This document shows, one piece after another, positions 24,199-31,686 of a stretch of 40,784 bases of DNA. A model generated the notes under the pieces. It was not told the DNA's origin, did no database searches, and saw nothing but the letters and a program-made list of their open reading frames with translations. Every line of letters starts with the position of its first letter. Within the stretch, counting starts at the first letter, position 1. Source of the stretch: Caldilineaceae bacterium (GTDB lineage Bacteria > Chloroflexota > Anaerolineae > Caldilineales > Caldilineaceae); assembly GCA_022824685.1 (NCBI GenBank), contig JAJDZJ010000072.1, positions 1 through 40,784 on the forward strand, in the 5' to 3' direction. The position numbers and the translations under genes were made by a program.

Positions 24199-25539
24199 TC
24201 AGGCCGCCAAACGTTCCCTGGCCTGATCTTCCTGTTCCTGCAGGTAGGCGTCCATGTTGGACAGCGCTTCCTGGATGCTGATCTCCTGCCGCATCGCGCG
24301 GTCGAACTCCGCCGCGGCCGGGCCTTGCTGCGCGACGTGGTCCTGCGGATAGCGGGCGTGCGGCCACATGCCCTCGGCCACGCGCTTGGAGACGAGGCCG
24401 TACTTGACATCGCCGATGCCCGGGTCGTTGTATACGCCCTTCGAAGGCACGACGCCCGAGTAGAAGTCAAGCGCCTGCAACAGCGCGCCGTTGCTTACGA
24501 TCAACAGGGCAAAGTCGACCGCGGCTTCCAGCTTGGGCGCGTCTTCGGCCAGCCGCTTCGAAAGGCCATAGCCTGCGACATGCTGCGGGTAGAGCACGTA
24601 CTCGGCCGCGTTCGCCAGGGGCGGTGTGACGATGTTGTCGGCCGGCACGTCAGCCACGTCGGTCATGACGCTCATGGTCCAGGCGCCGTTGCCCCAGATT
24701 GAGACGAGCTGCTGGGTACAGGCCTCGTATTCGTTGGTAAACAACTCGAAGTCGACCGTCTTGTGGACATGGTATACGTCGTGCAGGATCTGGGCTGCGG
24801 CTGCGCCCACTTCGCTGTCGTGGGACCAGACGCCGCTCTCCTTGTCGAAGAAGTCTCCGCCCAGCTGCCAGATCAGGGTCCATAGCAACTGATACTGGGA
24901 GCTGGCAATCGAGTAACCTGAGCGTGTGACTTTGCCTTCATCGTTGGTCTGCGTCATGGCGATGCCGGCATCGACCACGTCTTCGTAGGTCCCGAAGTTG
25001 AGGTAATCGACGCCTGCTTCGGCGCAGTGGTCCATGTTGACTGTCATGGCGGCGCCGCGGATACCCGCCAGCCAGGGCAAGTAGTAGACCTTGTTGCCGG
25101 GGACTTCTACGGCCTGGAAGGCGGCCGGCCACATCTTTTCTTCAAGCTCGGCAGCGCCGCCGGCCGCGTCTGTGATGTCCAGGAAAACGCGGGTGATGTC
25201 GGTGGCGACGACCCAGTCGGTATACATCATCATTACGTCGCCTTCGGTGCCCGAGGCAATCGAAGGCAGCATCTTGTTCAGCAGGTCCCCGTAGCCGATG
25301 GCCTGGAGATCGACCGTGACATTCTCGTGGTCCTTCTCAAACTCCGGCTGAACCCATCCCATGATCCGGTTGGCGCCGTCCCAGTCCTGGTACCAGACGA
25401 CGAGATCGATGGGCTCCTCCATGGCATCGGCCGAGCCTGCGTCCATGTCGGTTGCGACCGGCGCGCAAGCAGCCAACAACGCGGCCGCGCCCATACCGGC
25501 GCTCACCTTGAGAAATTGGCGACGACTTGTCTTCTGCAT
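24199..25539 (-). CDS. Extracellular sugar-binding lipoprotein of an ABC importer
   Basis: A 446-residue solute-binding protein. The N-terminus has a twin-arginine motif in KTSRRQFLKVSAGMG and a lipobox LLAACAP, so it should be exported folded by Tat and lipid-anchored at the Cys. After a short acidic linker (MDAGSADAMEEP), the mature domain starts IDLVVWYQDWDG and shows the usual two-lobe periplasmic-binding-protein composition of the sugar-binding cluster. The start at 25539 is fixed by a GGGGAGGAAGAG ribosome site just ahead; the frame extends 13 codons further back. No ATPase gene accompanies the unit, so it probably shares an MsmK-like ATPase encoded elsewhere. Substrate unknown. Confidence 0.92.
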   Translation of the reverse strand: MQKTSRRQFLKVSAGMGAAALLAACAPVATDMDAGSADAMEEPIDLVVWYQDWDGANRIMGWVQPEFEKDHENVTVDLQAIGYGDLLNKMLPSIASGTEGDVMMMYTDWVVATDITRVFLDITDAAGGAAELEEKMWPAAFQAVEVPGNKVYYLPWLAGIRGAAMTVNMDHCAEAGVDYLNFGTYEDVVDAGIAMTQTNDEGKVTRSGYSIASSQYQLLWTLIWQLGGDFFDKESGVWSHDSEVGAAAAQILHDVYHVHKTVDFELFTNEYEACTQQLVSIWGNGAWTMSVMTDVADVPADNIVTPPLANAAEYVLYPQHVAGYGLSKRLAEDAPKLEAAVDFALLIVSNGALLQALDFYSGVVPSKGVYNDPGIGDVKYGLVSKRVAEGMWPHARYPQDHVAQQGPAAAEFDRAMRQEISIQEALSNMDAYLQEQEDQARERLAA

Positions 25540-25826
25540 CTCTTCCTCCCCAAATGTTGAATTGGATGTTCGCTGCAAGTGTGGATTCGGCTGTTATTGC
25601 GTGGACTGTCAGGACTGCGGTCCCCACCTATGCACAACTGCCAAACTGCCGCCGTGTGTCCGCTACGACAGTGTCTCTATCTGGCATTGAACTGTAGGAA
25701 TGGGTGGCAGCCGCGGCGCAAGCGCGCCTTCTTTCTCTGAACAGGGCAGAACTCGTGTTTCGCGATTGTAAATCAACCTTCTCGGCGGTCGGAGGCTTTC
25801 CGGAGGATTTTGATAACCCTTCACCA

Positions 25827-25857
25827 CTCTTCTAATCGTTTCGCATGAACCGAAGAG
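25827..25857. promoter_or_regulatory. Inverted repeat with LacI-like core just after the importer promoter
   Basis: Arms CTCTTC (25827-25832) and GAAGAG (25852-25857) surround a 19-base centre. Inside, minus-strand AAACGATT (25841-25834) fits the LacI-family core AAnCGnTT, but the outer positions are poorly symmetric. It sits at about +1 to +25, suitable for a repressor. Tentative. Confidence 0.35.
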
Positions 25858-25858
25858 C

Positions 25859-25886
25859 AGTATAGCACCGGCGTCGCAATTGTCAA
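25859..25886 (-). promoter_or_regulatory. Strong promoter for the leftward sugar importer operon
   Basis: On the minus strand TTGACA (25886-25881), a 16-base spacer, then TATACT (25864-25859). The start would be near 25852, leaving a ~310-base leader before the binding-protein ATG. Confidence 0.7.
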
Positions 25887-26174
25887 ACAAACTCTTTAAG
25901 CAAGATATAATTGATTTTCGGCCCGGCCGTGCTGCGCTCCGCATATCCTTCACCATGCCCCCCCTCCGCGCCCGCCAAGCCTGAGTCCATCCGCCCGCCC
26001 TGCCCCCTCGCCATCCCTTCCCTTCACACACTTACCACGAACCACTGCCGTCCAGACACCAACCATCCCCCAAATCCCTAAAATTCCCCCCAATCCCCGT
26101 CCAGACAAGTCCCCGTCCCCCAATCCCCGTCCCATCCCCGTCCAGACAAATCCCCGTCCCATCCCCGTCCCGCT

Positions 26175-26203
26175 TTGATTGCCAACCCATATGCTGATAA
26201 AAT
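26175..26203 (+). promoter_or_regulatory. Promoter for the MFS gene
   Basis: TTGATT (26175-26180), a 17-base spacer and TAAAAT (26198-26203). The expected start is near 26210, giving a ~62-base leader. Confidence 0.65.
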
Positions 26204-26234
26204 GACACCACCAGTCTGGGAGGGCCCACAACCG

Positions 26235-26250
26235 GGTAAACCGGTTTACC
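26235..26250. promoter_or_regulatory. Perfect 16-base LacI-family-type operator
   Basis: GGTAAACCGGTTTACC is identical to its reverse complement and contains the AAnCGnTT core expected for LacI-family repressors. It lies at about +26 to +41 of the predicted MFS transcript, 21 bases before the ATG. The repressor is not encoded in the window. Confidence 0.7.
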
Positions 26251-26271
26251 TCCCCTGCCAGGAACACACAG

Positions 26272-27513
26272 ATGAATCTCCGGCGGCTCAGCGCAGTCTC
26301 GTTCGGCCACATGGCAATCGACGTTATCAACGCCTCGATCGCCATGATTCTGGCCGTGCTTGTCGTGCCCTTCAACATCACCAACGCCCAAATCGGCCTG
26401 GGAGGCATGGCCTACGCCCTCATGGGCTCTCTCTCCCAACCCTTCTTCGGTGTCCTCGCCGACCGCTTTGGCGGACGCTGGCTCGGCGCCCTCGGACTGC
26501 TCTGGACGGCCGCCTTCTACTACGCCGCCACCTTCTCGCAGAACTTCATCACGCTCATCACGCTGATGACCATCGCTTCACTCGGCAGCGGCGCTTTCCA
26601 CCCCCAGGGCGCGATGAACGCCGGAGCCGCCGGCGGTCACAAGGCAACCACCGGCACCTCTGTCTTCTTTCTCTTGGGGCAGATGGGACTGGCCTTGGGG
26701 CCGATGATCGCCGGCGTGCTGCTTGAAGAAATTGGAATGCTGGGCCCGCGCATCATGGCGATCGCGACGCTCCCATTTGTCGTGTGGATGGCCTTCAGCC
26801 TACGCAAGCCGCTGGTGCGAGTCGAGGAAGAGCCGCCGCCCCCTGCAACCGCCGAGCAGCGCCGCCAACTGCAACAACGCATCGCCCGCTCGCGCGCCAT
26901 GCCAAGACGTCTGCCCCAGCCCGGCAGCCGCTGGGTTGCCCTCACCGCCTTCGCCGTGTTGGTCGCCACCCGCGCCTCCGTGCACCAGATCTTCTATGGC
27001 CTCCTGCCCAAATACTTCGCCGACCTGGGCTTCTCGCCCACCCAGTTCGGTTTCATGGTCGGCGTCCCCAGCGTCGCGATCGCTCTCGGCTCCATGTCCG
27101 GGGGCATTCTGGGCGATCGCTACGATCAGCCCAAGATTCTCCTCTGGTCGCTCCTCGCCGCGACACCCTTCTCCTGGTTGATGCTCGACATCGTGCAAGG
27201 ATGGCCCTTCTTCCTCCTTGCCTTCGCCGCCGGCTTCCTCGTCGGAGTCCCCCACAGTATACTCGTCGTGATGGCCCAGAGATTTCTGCCCAAAAGGCAG
27301 GGCTTGGCCAGCGGCGCTATCCTTGGATTCACCTTCGCCTCGGGCGCACTCGGCATGGGCCTGGCAGGTCCCATTGCCGACCTTTACACGCTTTCCACCG
27401 TCATGCACGTTGTCGCGGTGATGCCTCTGCTCGCCGCCTTCTGCGCACTCTTCCTGCGCACCCGCCTTGCCACCGTCATCCCCATGGCCCCCGCGCCTGG
27501 CTCAGCGGACTGA
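26272..27513 (+). CDS. MFS transporter, fosmidomycin-resistance-like
   Basis: A 413-residue major facilitator with 12 predicted helices in two halves joined by a charged loop (about 180-225, EEEPPPPATAEQRRQLQQR). The loop 2-3 motif is GVLADRFGGRWLG, and GGILGDRYDQPK is the matching one in the second half. FGHMAIDVINASIAMI at the start and GAFHPQGAMNAG are as in the Fsr-like group of MFS proteins. It probably exports a small molecule or takes up a sugar-like compound; the LacI-type operator ahead of it favours carbohydrate-linked control. It diverges from the sugar ABC operon, with which it may be coregulated. Confidence 0.85.
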   Translation: MNLRRLSAVSFGHMAIDVINASIAMILAVLVVPFNITNAQIGLGGMAYALMGSLSQPFFGVLADRFGGRWLGALGLLWTAAFYYAATFSQNFITLITLMTIASLGSGAFHPQGAMNAGAAGGHKATTGTSVFFLLGQMGLALGPMIAGVLLEEIGMLGPRIMAIATLPFVVWMAFSLRKPLVRVEEEPPPPATAEQRRQLQQRIARSRAMPRRLPQPGSRWVALTAFAVLVATRASVHQIFYGLLPKYFADLGFSPTQFGFMVGVPSVAIALGSMSGGILGDRYDQPKILLWSLLAATPFSWLMLDIVQGWPFFLLAFAAGFLVGVPHSILVVMAQRFLPKRQGLASGAILGFTFASGALGMGLAGPIADLYTLSTVMHVVAVMPLLAAFCALFLRTRLATVIPMAPAPGSAD

Positions 27514-27584
27514 CATCGCAATCGCGCAACCACCCGACCGGCAGACAGGGCAATCAGACCATAATCGATCCCGCCCCGCTCCCT

Positions 27585-27990
27585 CACCCCTCCATTACTC
27601 CGCAAACACCTGTAGCTTGGGCGCCCCTTGTGGGCGCCCAAGCCCCTCCGCCCGGAAACGCTTCTCCAATCCTCGACGCCAACACGTCCCTCGCGCTTCA
27701 CCCCTCCATTACTCCGCAAACACCTGTAGGGGCGCCCTTTGTGGGCGCCCAAGCCCCTCCGCCCGGAAACGCTTCTCCAATCCTCGACGCCAACACGTCC
27801 CTCGCGCTTCACTCCTCCCTTCATCCGCAAACACCTGTAGGGGCGCCCCTTGTGGGTGCCCAAGACCCTCCTCCCAGAACCCCCCCTCCACTTAGAGACG
27901 CTAACACGTCCCTCGCGCTTCTCCCCTCCCTTACTCCGCAAACACCTGTAGGGGCCGCCCCTTGTGGGCGCCCAAGCCCCTCCGCCTATC
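27585..27990. repeat. Tandem array of a ~111-base repeat, three copies plus half
   Basis: Copies start at 27591, 27705, 27816 and 27927 (spacing 114, 111, 111). Each runs from TCCATTACTCCGC through CCTGTAGGGGCGCCC, GTGGGCGCCCAAGCCCC, GGAAACGCTTCTCC and GACGCCAACACGTCCC; the last copy stops after the GGGCGCCC part. The CGCCC/GGGCG core can form a hairpin. Spurious frames through it read GAHKGRPY on the minus strand; it is not a gene. Confidence 0.9.
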
Positions 27991-27992
27991 CA

Positions 27993-28895
27993 CTATCCAC
28001 TATCCCCCGCAGTTCCCCACGCCTCCTCCTTGATCTCCGGCTCCACAACAGGCCCCCGCGCCCCCGGCCGTAACCGCCCGGTCACAACCTGGCTGTCATG
28101 CTGGAATACCAGCAGCGCGTCCTTCCCCTCCGCCTCCCGTCGCAATTTGCGTTTCCCCTCGATGCTGCGCATCGGCTCCAGATCAAAGGCCGGCACCCAC
28201 GCCAGCCGATCCATGTGCGCCGCCCAGCTGCACGCGTCCCCAAGAAAAAGGAGCGATTCACCGCCGTCTTCAACCCACGCGACCTGCATACCCGCAGTAT
28301 GTCCGGGAACCGTAACCGACCGCACACCCGCCGCCAACTCCTGATCTCCGTCCACGATCTCCAGCTGCCCCGTGCCCCGCAGCGGCTCCCAGTTCTCAGG
28401 AAAGTAGTGGCCCCGTGTGCGTTCATTGGGGAATGTCGCCTCAGCCAACTCCAGGCGTTGGATCAGGTAACGGGCGTTCGGAAAGGTGGGGACCGCCTCG
28501 CTCCCCGCATCGGCCGGATCGCTCCAGCGTGTATTGCCGCCGCAATGGTCCGCGTGCAAATGCGTCGGCAGCACAATACCGACATCCTCCGGCCCGAAAC
28601 CGACCCGCCGCATATCCGCCTCCAGCCGCCGGCTGCTGTCGTCCATGCCAAACCTGCGCCGGTACTCGGAGCTTATCTTGTCTCCCTGGCCCGTGTCTAC
28701 CAGGACCAACCCATCCGGCGACTCAACCAGCAGGCAGCGCATCCTCGCCGGGATCCGGTTCTTCTCGTCAGGACGGATGACCCGCTCCCACAATACGCGC
28801 GGCACGAGACCAAAAAAACTGCCGCCGTCGATCAACTGCTGGCCGTCGCTGACAATATGACACTGTATCGAACCGATCTTGAATGTATAGGGCAT
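27993..28895 (-). CDS. Metallo-beta-lactamase-fold hydrolase, paralog A
   Basis: A 300-residue metal-dependent hydrolase. The zinc motif THLHADH is at about 111-117, followed by VPGHTAG, the bridging Asp in FLGDACSW and a late His in VFQHD, the full ligand set of the MBL superfamily. The closest type by appearance is the lactonase/AttM-like group of about 250-300 residues; the substrate is unknown. The start is taken at ATG 28895 (MPYTFKIGSI) because the paralog begins identically; the frame is open to 28952. It is the downstream member of a tandem pair with about four-fifths identical residues by eye. Its 3' end runs into a CCGCAGTTCCCC motif at the repeat edge. Confidence 0.9.
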   Translation of the reverse strand: MPYTFKIGSIQCHIVSDGQQLIDGGSFFGLVPRVLWERVIRPDEKNRIPARMRCLLVESPDGLVLVDTGQGDKISSEYRRRFGMDDSSRRLEADMRRVGFGPEDVGIVLPTHLHADHCGGNTRWSDPADAGSEAVPTFPNARYLIQRLELAEATFPNERTRGHYFPENWEPLRGTGQLEIVDGDQELAAGVRSVTVPGHTAGMQVAWVEDGGESLLFLGDACSWAAHMDRLAWVPAFDLEPMRSIEGKRKLRREAEGKDALLVFQHDSQVVTGRLRPGARGPVVEPEIKEEAWGTAGDSG

Positions 28896-29054
28896 AGCCT
28901 TATCCTGTGAAACTGTCTCCCCGCAATTCCAATACGCAGTCGTATCGCTCATCCGGCGCCGCTACTTGCAAGCGCAGCACGCCCCGGCTCAAGCCTCCGG
29001 TCCGTCGGGAATGCGAAGCCAGGCGCCCGCAAAGCATGGATGTCGCAACCTGCG

Positions 29055-29948
29055 TTACGCTCCGTCCGGCCAGGCTTCCTCCGTGATCTCCGGCTCCACC
29101 ACAGGCCCACGCGGCCCGGGACGCAACCGCCCTGTCACCATCAGCCCGTCATGCTGAAACACCAGCAGCGAGTCCTTCTCCACCGCCTCTCTCCGCAGAT
29201 TGCGCTTGCCCTCTATGCTGCTCATCGGGTCGAGGTCGAACGACGGCACCCACGCCAGCCGGTCCATGTGCGCCGCCCAGCTGCACGCGTCCCCCAGGAA
29301 CAGCAACGACTCGCCCCCGTCCTCAACCCACACAGCCTGGATGCTCGCCGTATGCCCCGGCACTGTAACCGAGCGCACACCGGCCGCCAGCTCCTGATCG
29401 CCGTCCACAATCTCCAATTGGCCGGTCCGCCGCAGCGGCTCCCAGTTTTCTGGGAAGTAGGTTCCCCGCGTTCGCTCATTTGGGAAAGCCGCTTCGGCCA
29501 TCTCAATGCGTTGAATCAGATAACGGGCGTTGGGGAAAGAAGGGACGACCTCGCTCTCCGGATCAGCGGGATCGCTCCACCTGGTGCAGCCGCCGGCATG
29601 GTCCGCATGAAGATGCGTCATCAAAACGATATCAACATCATCCGGACTGAACCCGACGCGGCCCAGATCGGCCGCCAAGCGCTGGCTGCTGTCGTCCATG
29701 CCAAAGATCCTCCGGTCCTTGCAGGTAAGCTTGTCTCCCTGGCCAGGGTCCAACAGGATCAACCCCGCTGATGTCGGAATGAGTAGCGACCGCATCTGCA
29801 CCGGAATGCGGTTCCTGTCGTCCGGGCGGATTACCCGTTCCCACAGCACCCGCGGCACGAGACCAAAAAAGCCCCCGCCGTCTACCAGCTGGCGGCCGTC
29901 ACTGACAATATGACATGGAATGGAACCAATCTTCAATGAATAAGGCAT
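29055..29948 (-). CDS. Metallo-beta-lactamase-fold hydrolase, paralog B
   Basis: A 297-residue copy of the previous gene with the same ligands (THLHADHAGG, VPGHTAS, FLGDACSW, VFQHD). Long blocks are identical to paralog A (for example VPRVLWERVIRPD and AWVPxFDLxPM), while some surface segments differ. VDTGQGDK in A reads LDPGQGDK in B, near the conserved VDTG turn. The frame extends 82 codons upstream to 30194, but that part looks non-coding, and MPYSLKIGSI at 29948 matches the paralog. A minus-strand TATACT at 30029-30024 could serve as -10, with the start about 70 bases ahead of the ATG. The 159-base gap to paralog A suggests a tandem duplication transcribed together. Confidence 0.9.
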   Translation of the reverse strand: MPYSLKIGSIPCHIVSDGRQLVDGGGFFGLVPRVLWERVIRPDDRNRIPVQMRSLLIPTSAGLILLDPGQGDKLTCKDRRIFGMDDSSQRLAADLGRVGFSPDDVDIVLMTHLHADHAGGCTRWSDPADPESEVVPSFPNARYLIQRIEMAEAAFPNERTRGTYFPENWEPLRRTGQLEIVDGDQELAAGVRSVTVPGHTASIQAVWVEDGGESLLFLGDACSWAAHMDRLAWVPSFDLDPMSSIEGKRNLRREAVEKDSLLVFQHDGLMVTGRLRPGPRGPVVEPEITEEAWPDGA

Positions 29949-30253
29949 AGTCCTGGCATCACTTTGTGAGAGGCTTATCTGCCCCCATTCGGATGAAACG
30001 CGCGACAACCGCGATAAGTGCCGAGTATAGCACGCCCTGGCACTGCAATCCACATACCGGGATAAAGTTCGGCGAGCCTTCCTCTCAACGCCCTGAATCC
30101 GCCTCGCCTGCCAAAAGCCCCCGAGTCGATTTGACATCCAGGGCCGCCACTCCGCATACTTAGGCGCATAAGCGGCTGCGAAACATCTCCGCATCCTGAA
30201 CGGTTCCCGCTCTCAATCCGGCCTCATCCAGGCAACGGAAGAAGCAAAACACA
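29949..30253. other. Divergent gap between MBL paralog B and the HAD gene
   Basis: No gene. A minus-strand -10 TATACT is at 30024-30029. A purine-rich GGAAGAAG (about 30236-30243) forms the ribosome site of the HAD gene. No repeats. Confidence 0.5.
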
Positions 30254-31048
30254 ATGCCCCAGACACAGTTTTTCAGCGGCGAACCCGCCCAGCTTCGCCC
30301 CCGCAAGCTCGTCCAAGGACTGATCTTCGACTTCGACAACACTATCGCGCGGCTCAACCGCCCCCTCGATGAGTTGATGAACGAAGGCGCGCAGACCGCG
30401 GTCGCCTATATGCGCTCCACCGGCATGACCGACCTGCCCGACGAATTCCAGGACCACCTTATCGAAGCCCGAATCTTCGCCGAAACAAAATCCGACGACG
30501 AACAGGAAGAACACACCGCCGACGACACACTCAGTTTTCTGCTCCAGTTCGTCGGCTACCCCGCTTCGCGCATGAACGAAGACGTCCTGCGCAGAGCCGT
30601 TGACCTCTTCTACGCGCCAGAAATGACCGCCTGGGAACCGATGCCCGGCGCAGTCGAACTCCTCCAGCAGCTTCACGCCGCCGGCTTCCCGCTGGCCGTC
30701 ATCGCCAACTACGCCAGCGACCGCATCTTCCAACGCATTGTCGACTATACCGGCCTGCGCCCCTTCCTCGATGTCTGCCTCAGCAGCGCCGCCGTCGAAT
30801 GGCGCAAACCTGATCAGCAAATCTACGACGTCGCCCTCAAACGCTGGGACGCGGAACCCTATGAAATCGTCTGTGTTGGTGACAGCCTCAAACACGACGT
30901 CGCCGGCGGCCAGGACATCGGCGCCCTTACCGTCCACTGCCGCATGATCCCGCTGGCCGAGGACCAACGCCTGATCGACAGTATCGAGCCCGACGCGGTC
31001 ATCGAAGAGCTGCCCGAACTGCCCGCCCTCATCGAGACCTGGTGTTAA
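30254..31048 (+). CDS. HAD-superfamily hydrolase
   Basis: A 264-residue phosphatase-like enzyme of the haloacid dehalogenase superfamily. Motif I FDFDNT puts the nucleophile at D26 and the acid/base at D28. Motif II is AVIANYAS, where the usual Ser/Thr position follows an Asn-Tyr pair. Motif III Lys is in WRKPDQQIY and motif IV is GDSLKHD. A helical cap of about 90 residues, including an acidic run (KSDDEQEEHTADD), lies between motifs I and II. It probably dephosphorylates a small metabolite; the substrate cannot be inferred. The next gene starts 7 bases before its end, so HAD and NUDIX genes are coupled. Confidence 0.88.
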   Translation: MPQTQFFSGEPAQLRPRKLVQGLIFDFDNTIARLNRPLDELMNEGAQTAVAYMRSTGMTDLPDEFQDHLIEARIFAETKSDDEQEEHTADDTLSFLLQFVGYPASRMNEDVLRRAVDLFYAPEMTAWEPMPGAVELLQQLHAAGFPLAVIANYASDRIFQRIVDYTGLRPFLDVCLSSAAVEWRKPDQQIYDVALKRWDAEPYEIVCVGDSLKHDVAGGQDIGALTVHCRMIPLAEDQRLIDSIEPDAVIEELPELPALIETWC

Positions 31049-31560
31049 ACGTGAGAGACGAGAACGCCCGGACCAGCGCAACCTTCCCCGTGACCATCAG
31101 TCGCGAATATCCCCCCGCGCCGCTGGTGGCCGTGGCCGCCGTCGTTCTCGACAACGAAGGGCGCAGCCTGATGGTTGAACGCGGCCGCCCGCCGGCTCAG
31201 GGAATGTGGGCCCTGCCCGGCGGCCTCTTGGACCTGGGCGAACCCGTGCGCGCCGGCGTCGCGCGCGAGGTTCGCGAGGAGACCGGAGCCGAAATCGAAA
31301 TCGTCGAGCTCCTGGACCTCTTCGAGCCCATCCACCGCGACGGGAAGGGACGCATCCGCTATCACTATGTCGTGATCGACTTTTGGGCCCGCTTCCTCGG
31401 CGGAAACATCGCCGCCGCCGATGACGTTGACGACGTCGCCTGGGTTTCCGTCCAGCGCCTGGGCGACCTTCCCATGGAGGAGGCCACGCGCCTGGTCGTA
31501 CGCAAGGCGCACGCACGCTGGCAACAGGCCAACGGCTCGCAGGGGGCCGCTCTCCCGTAA
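31042..31560 (+). CDS. NUDIX hydrolase, ADP-ribose pyrophosphatase-like
   Basis: A 172-residue enzyme with a perfect Nudix box GX5EX7REUXEEXGU at residues 61-83: G61, E67, R75-E76, E79-E80 and G82. The preceding ALPGG is the usual strand-loop. Nudix enzymes of this type cleave nucleoside diphosphates linked to another group, often ADP-ribose; exact specificity is not given by the sequence. The GTG start at 31042 overlaps the HAD stop; GTG 31051 is an alternative. With the HAD gene it makes a two-gene metabolite-cleaning unit. Confidence 0.92.
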   Translation: MLNVRDENARTSATFPVTISREYPPAPLVAVAAVVLDNEGRSLMVERGRPPAQGMWALPGGLLDLGEPVRAGVAREVREETGAEIEIVELLDLFEPIHRDGKGRIRYHYVVIDFWARFLGGNIAAADDVDDVAWVSVQRLGDLPMEEATRLVVRKAHARWQQANGSQGAALP

Positions 31561-31686
31561 CCATCGAAACTGCGTCCGACTTCCTTCAGGCCCCCGGTCT
31601 ACCCTCACCCAGGATCCAAGCGCCAAGCTGAGAAGCCCGCACCCGCCAGGTTCGTCCCCCGGCTGTCCCCGGGACGCTCTCCAAAC

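Larger units (their letters stand above)
25540..26271. other. Divergent regulatory gap between importer operon and MFS gene
   Basis: About 730 bases without a gene. It holds a leftward promoter with a possible operator (25827-25886), a rightward promoter and palindrome for the MFS gene, and at about 26066-26170 a run of CCCCAATCCCCG / CCAGACAAGTCCCCG units related to the AATCCCC part of the array at the end of the window. Confidence 0.6.

Noticed and set aside
27384..27941. 185-residue minus-strand frame with GAHKGRPY repeats
   Set aside because: It is a by-product of the ~111-base DNA repeat and overlaps the end of the MFS gene in antisense.
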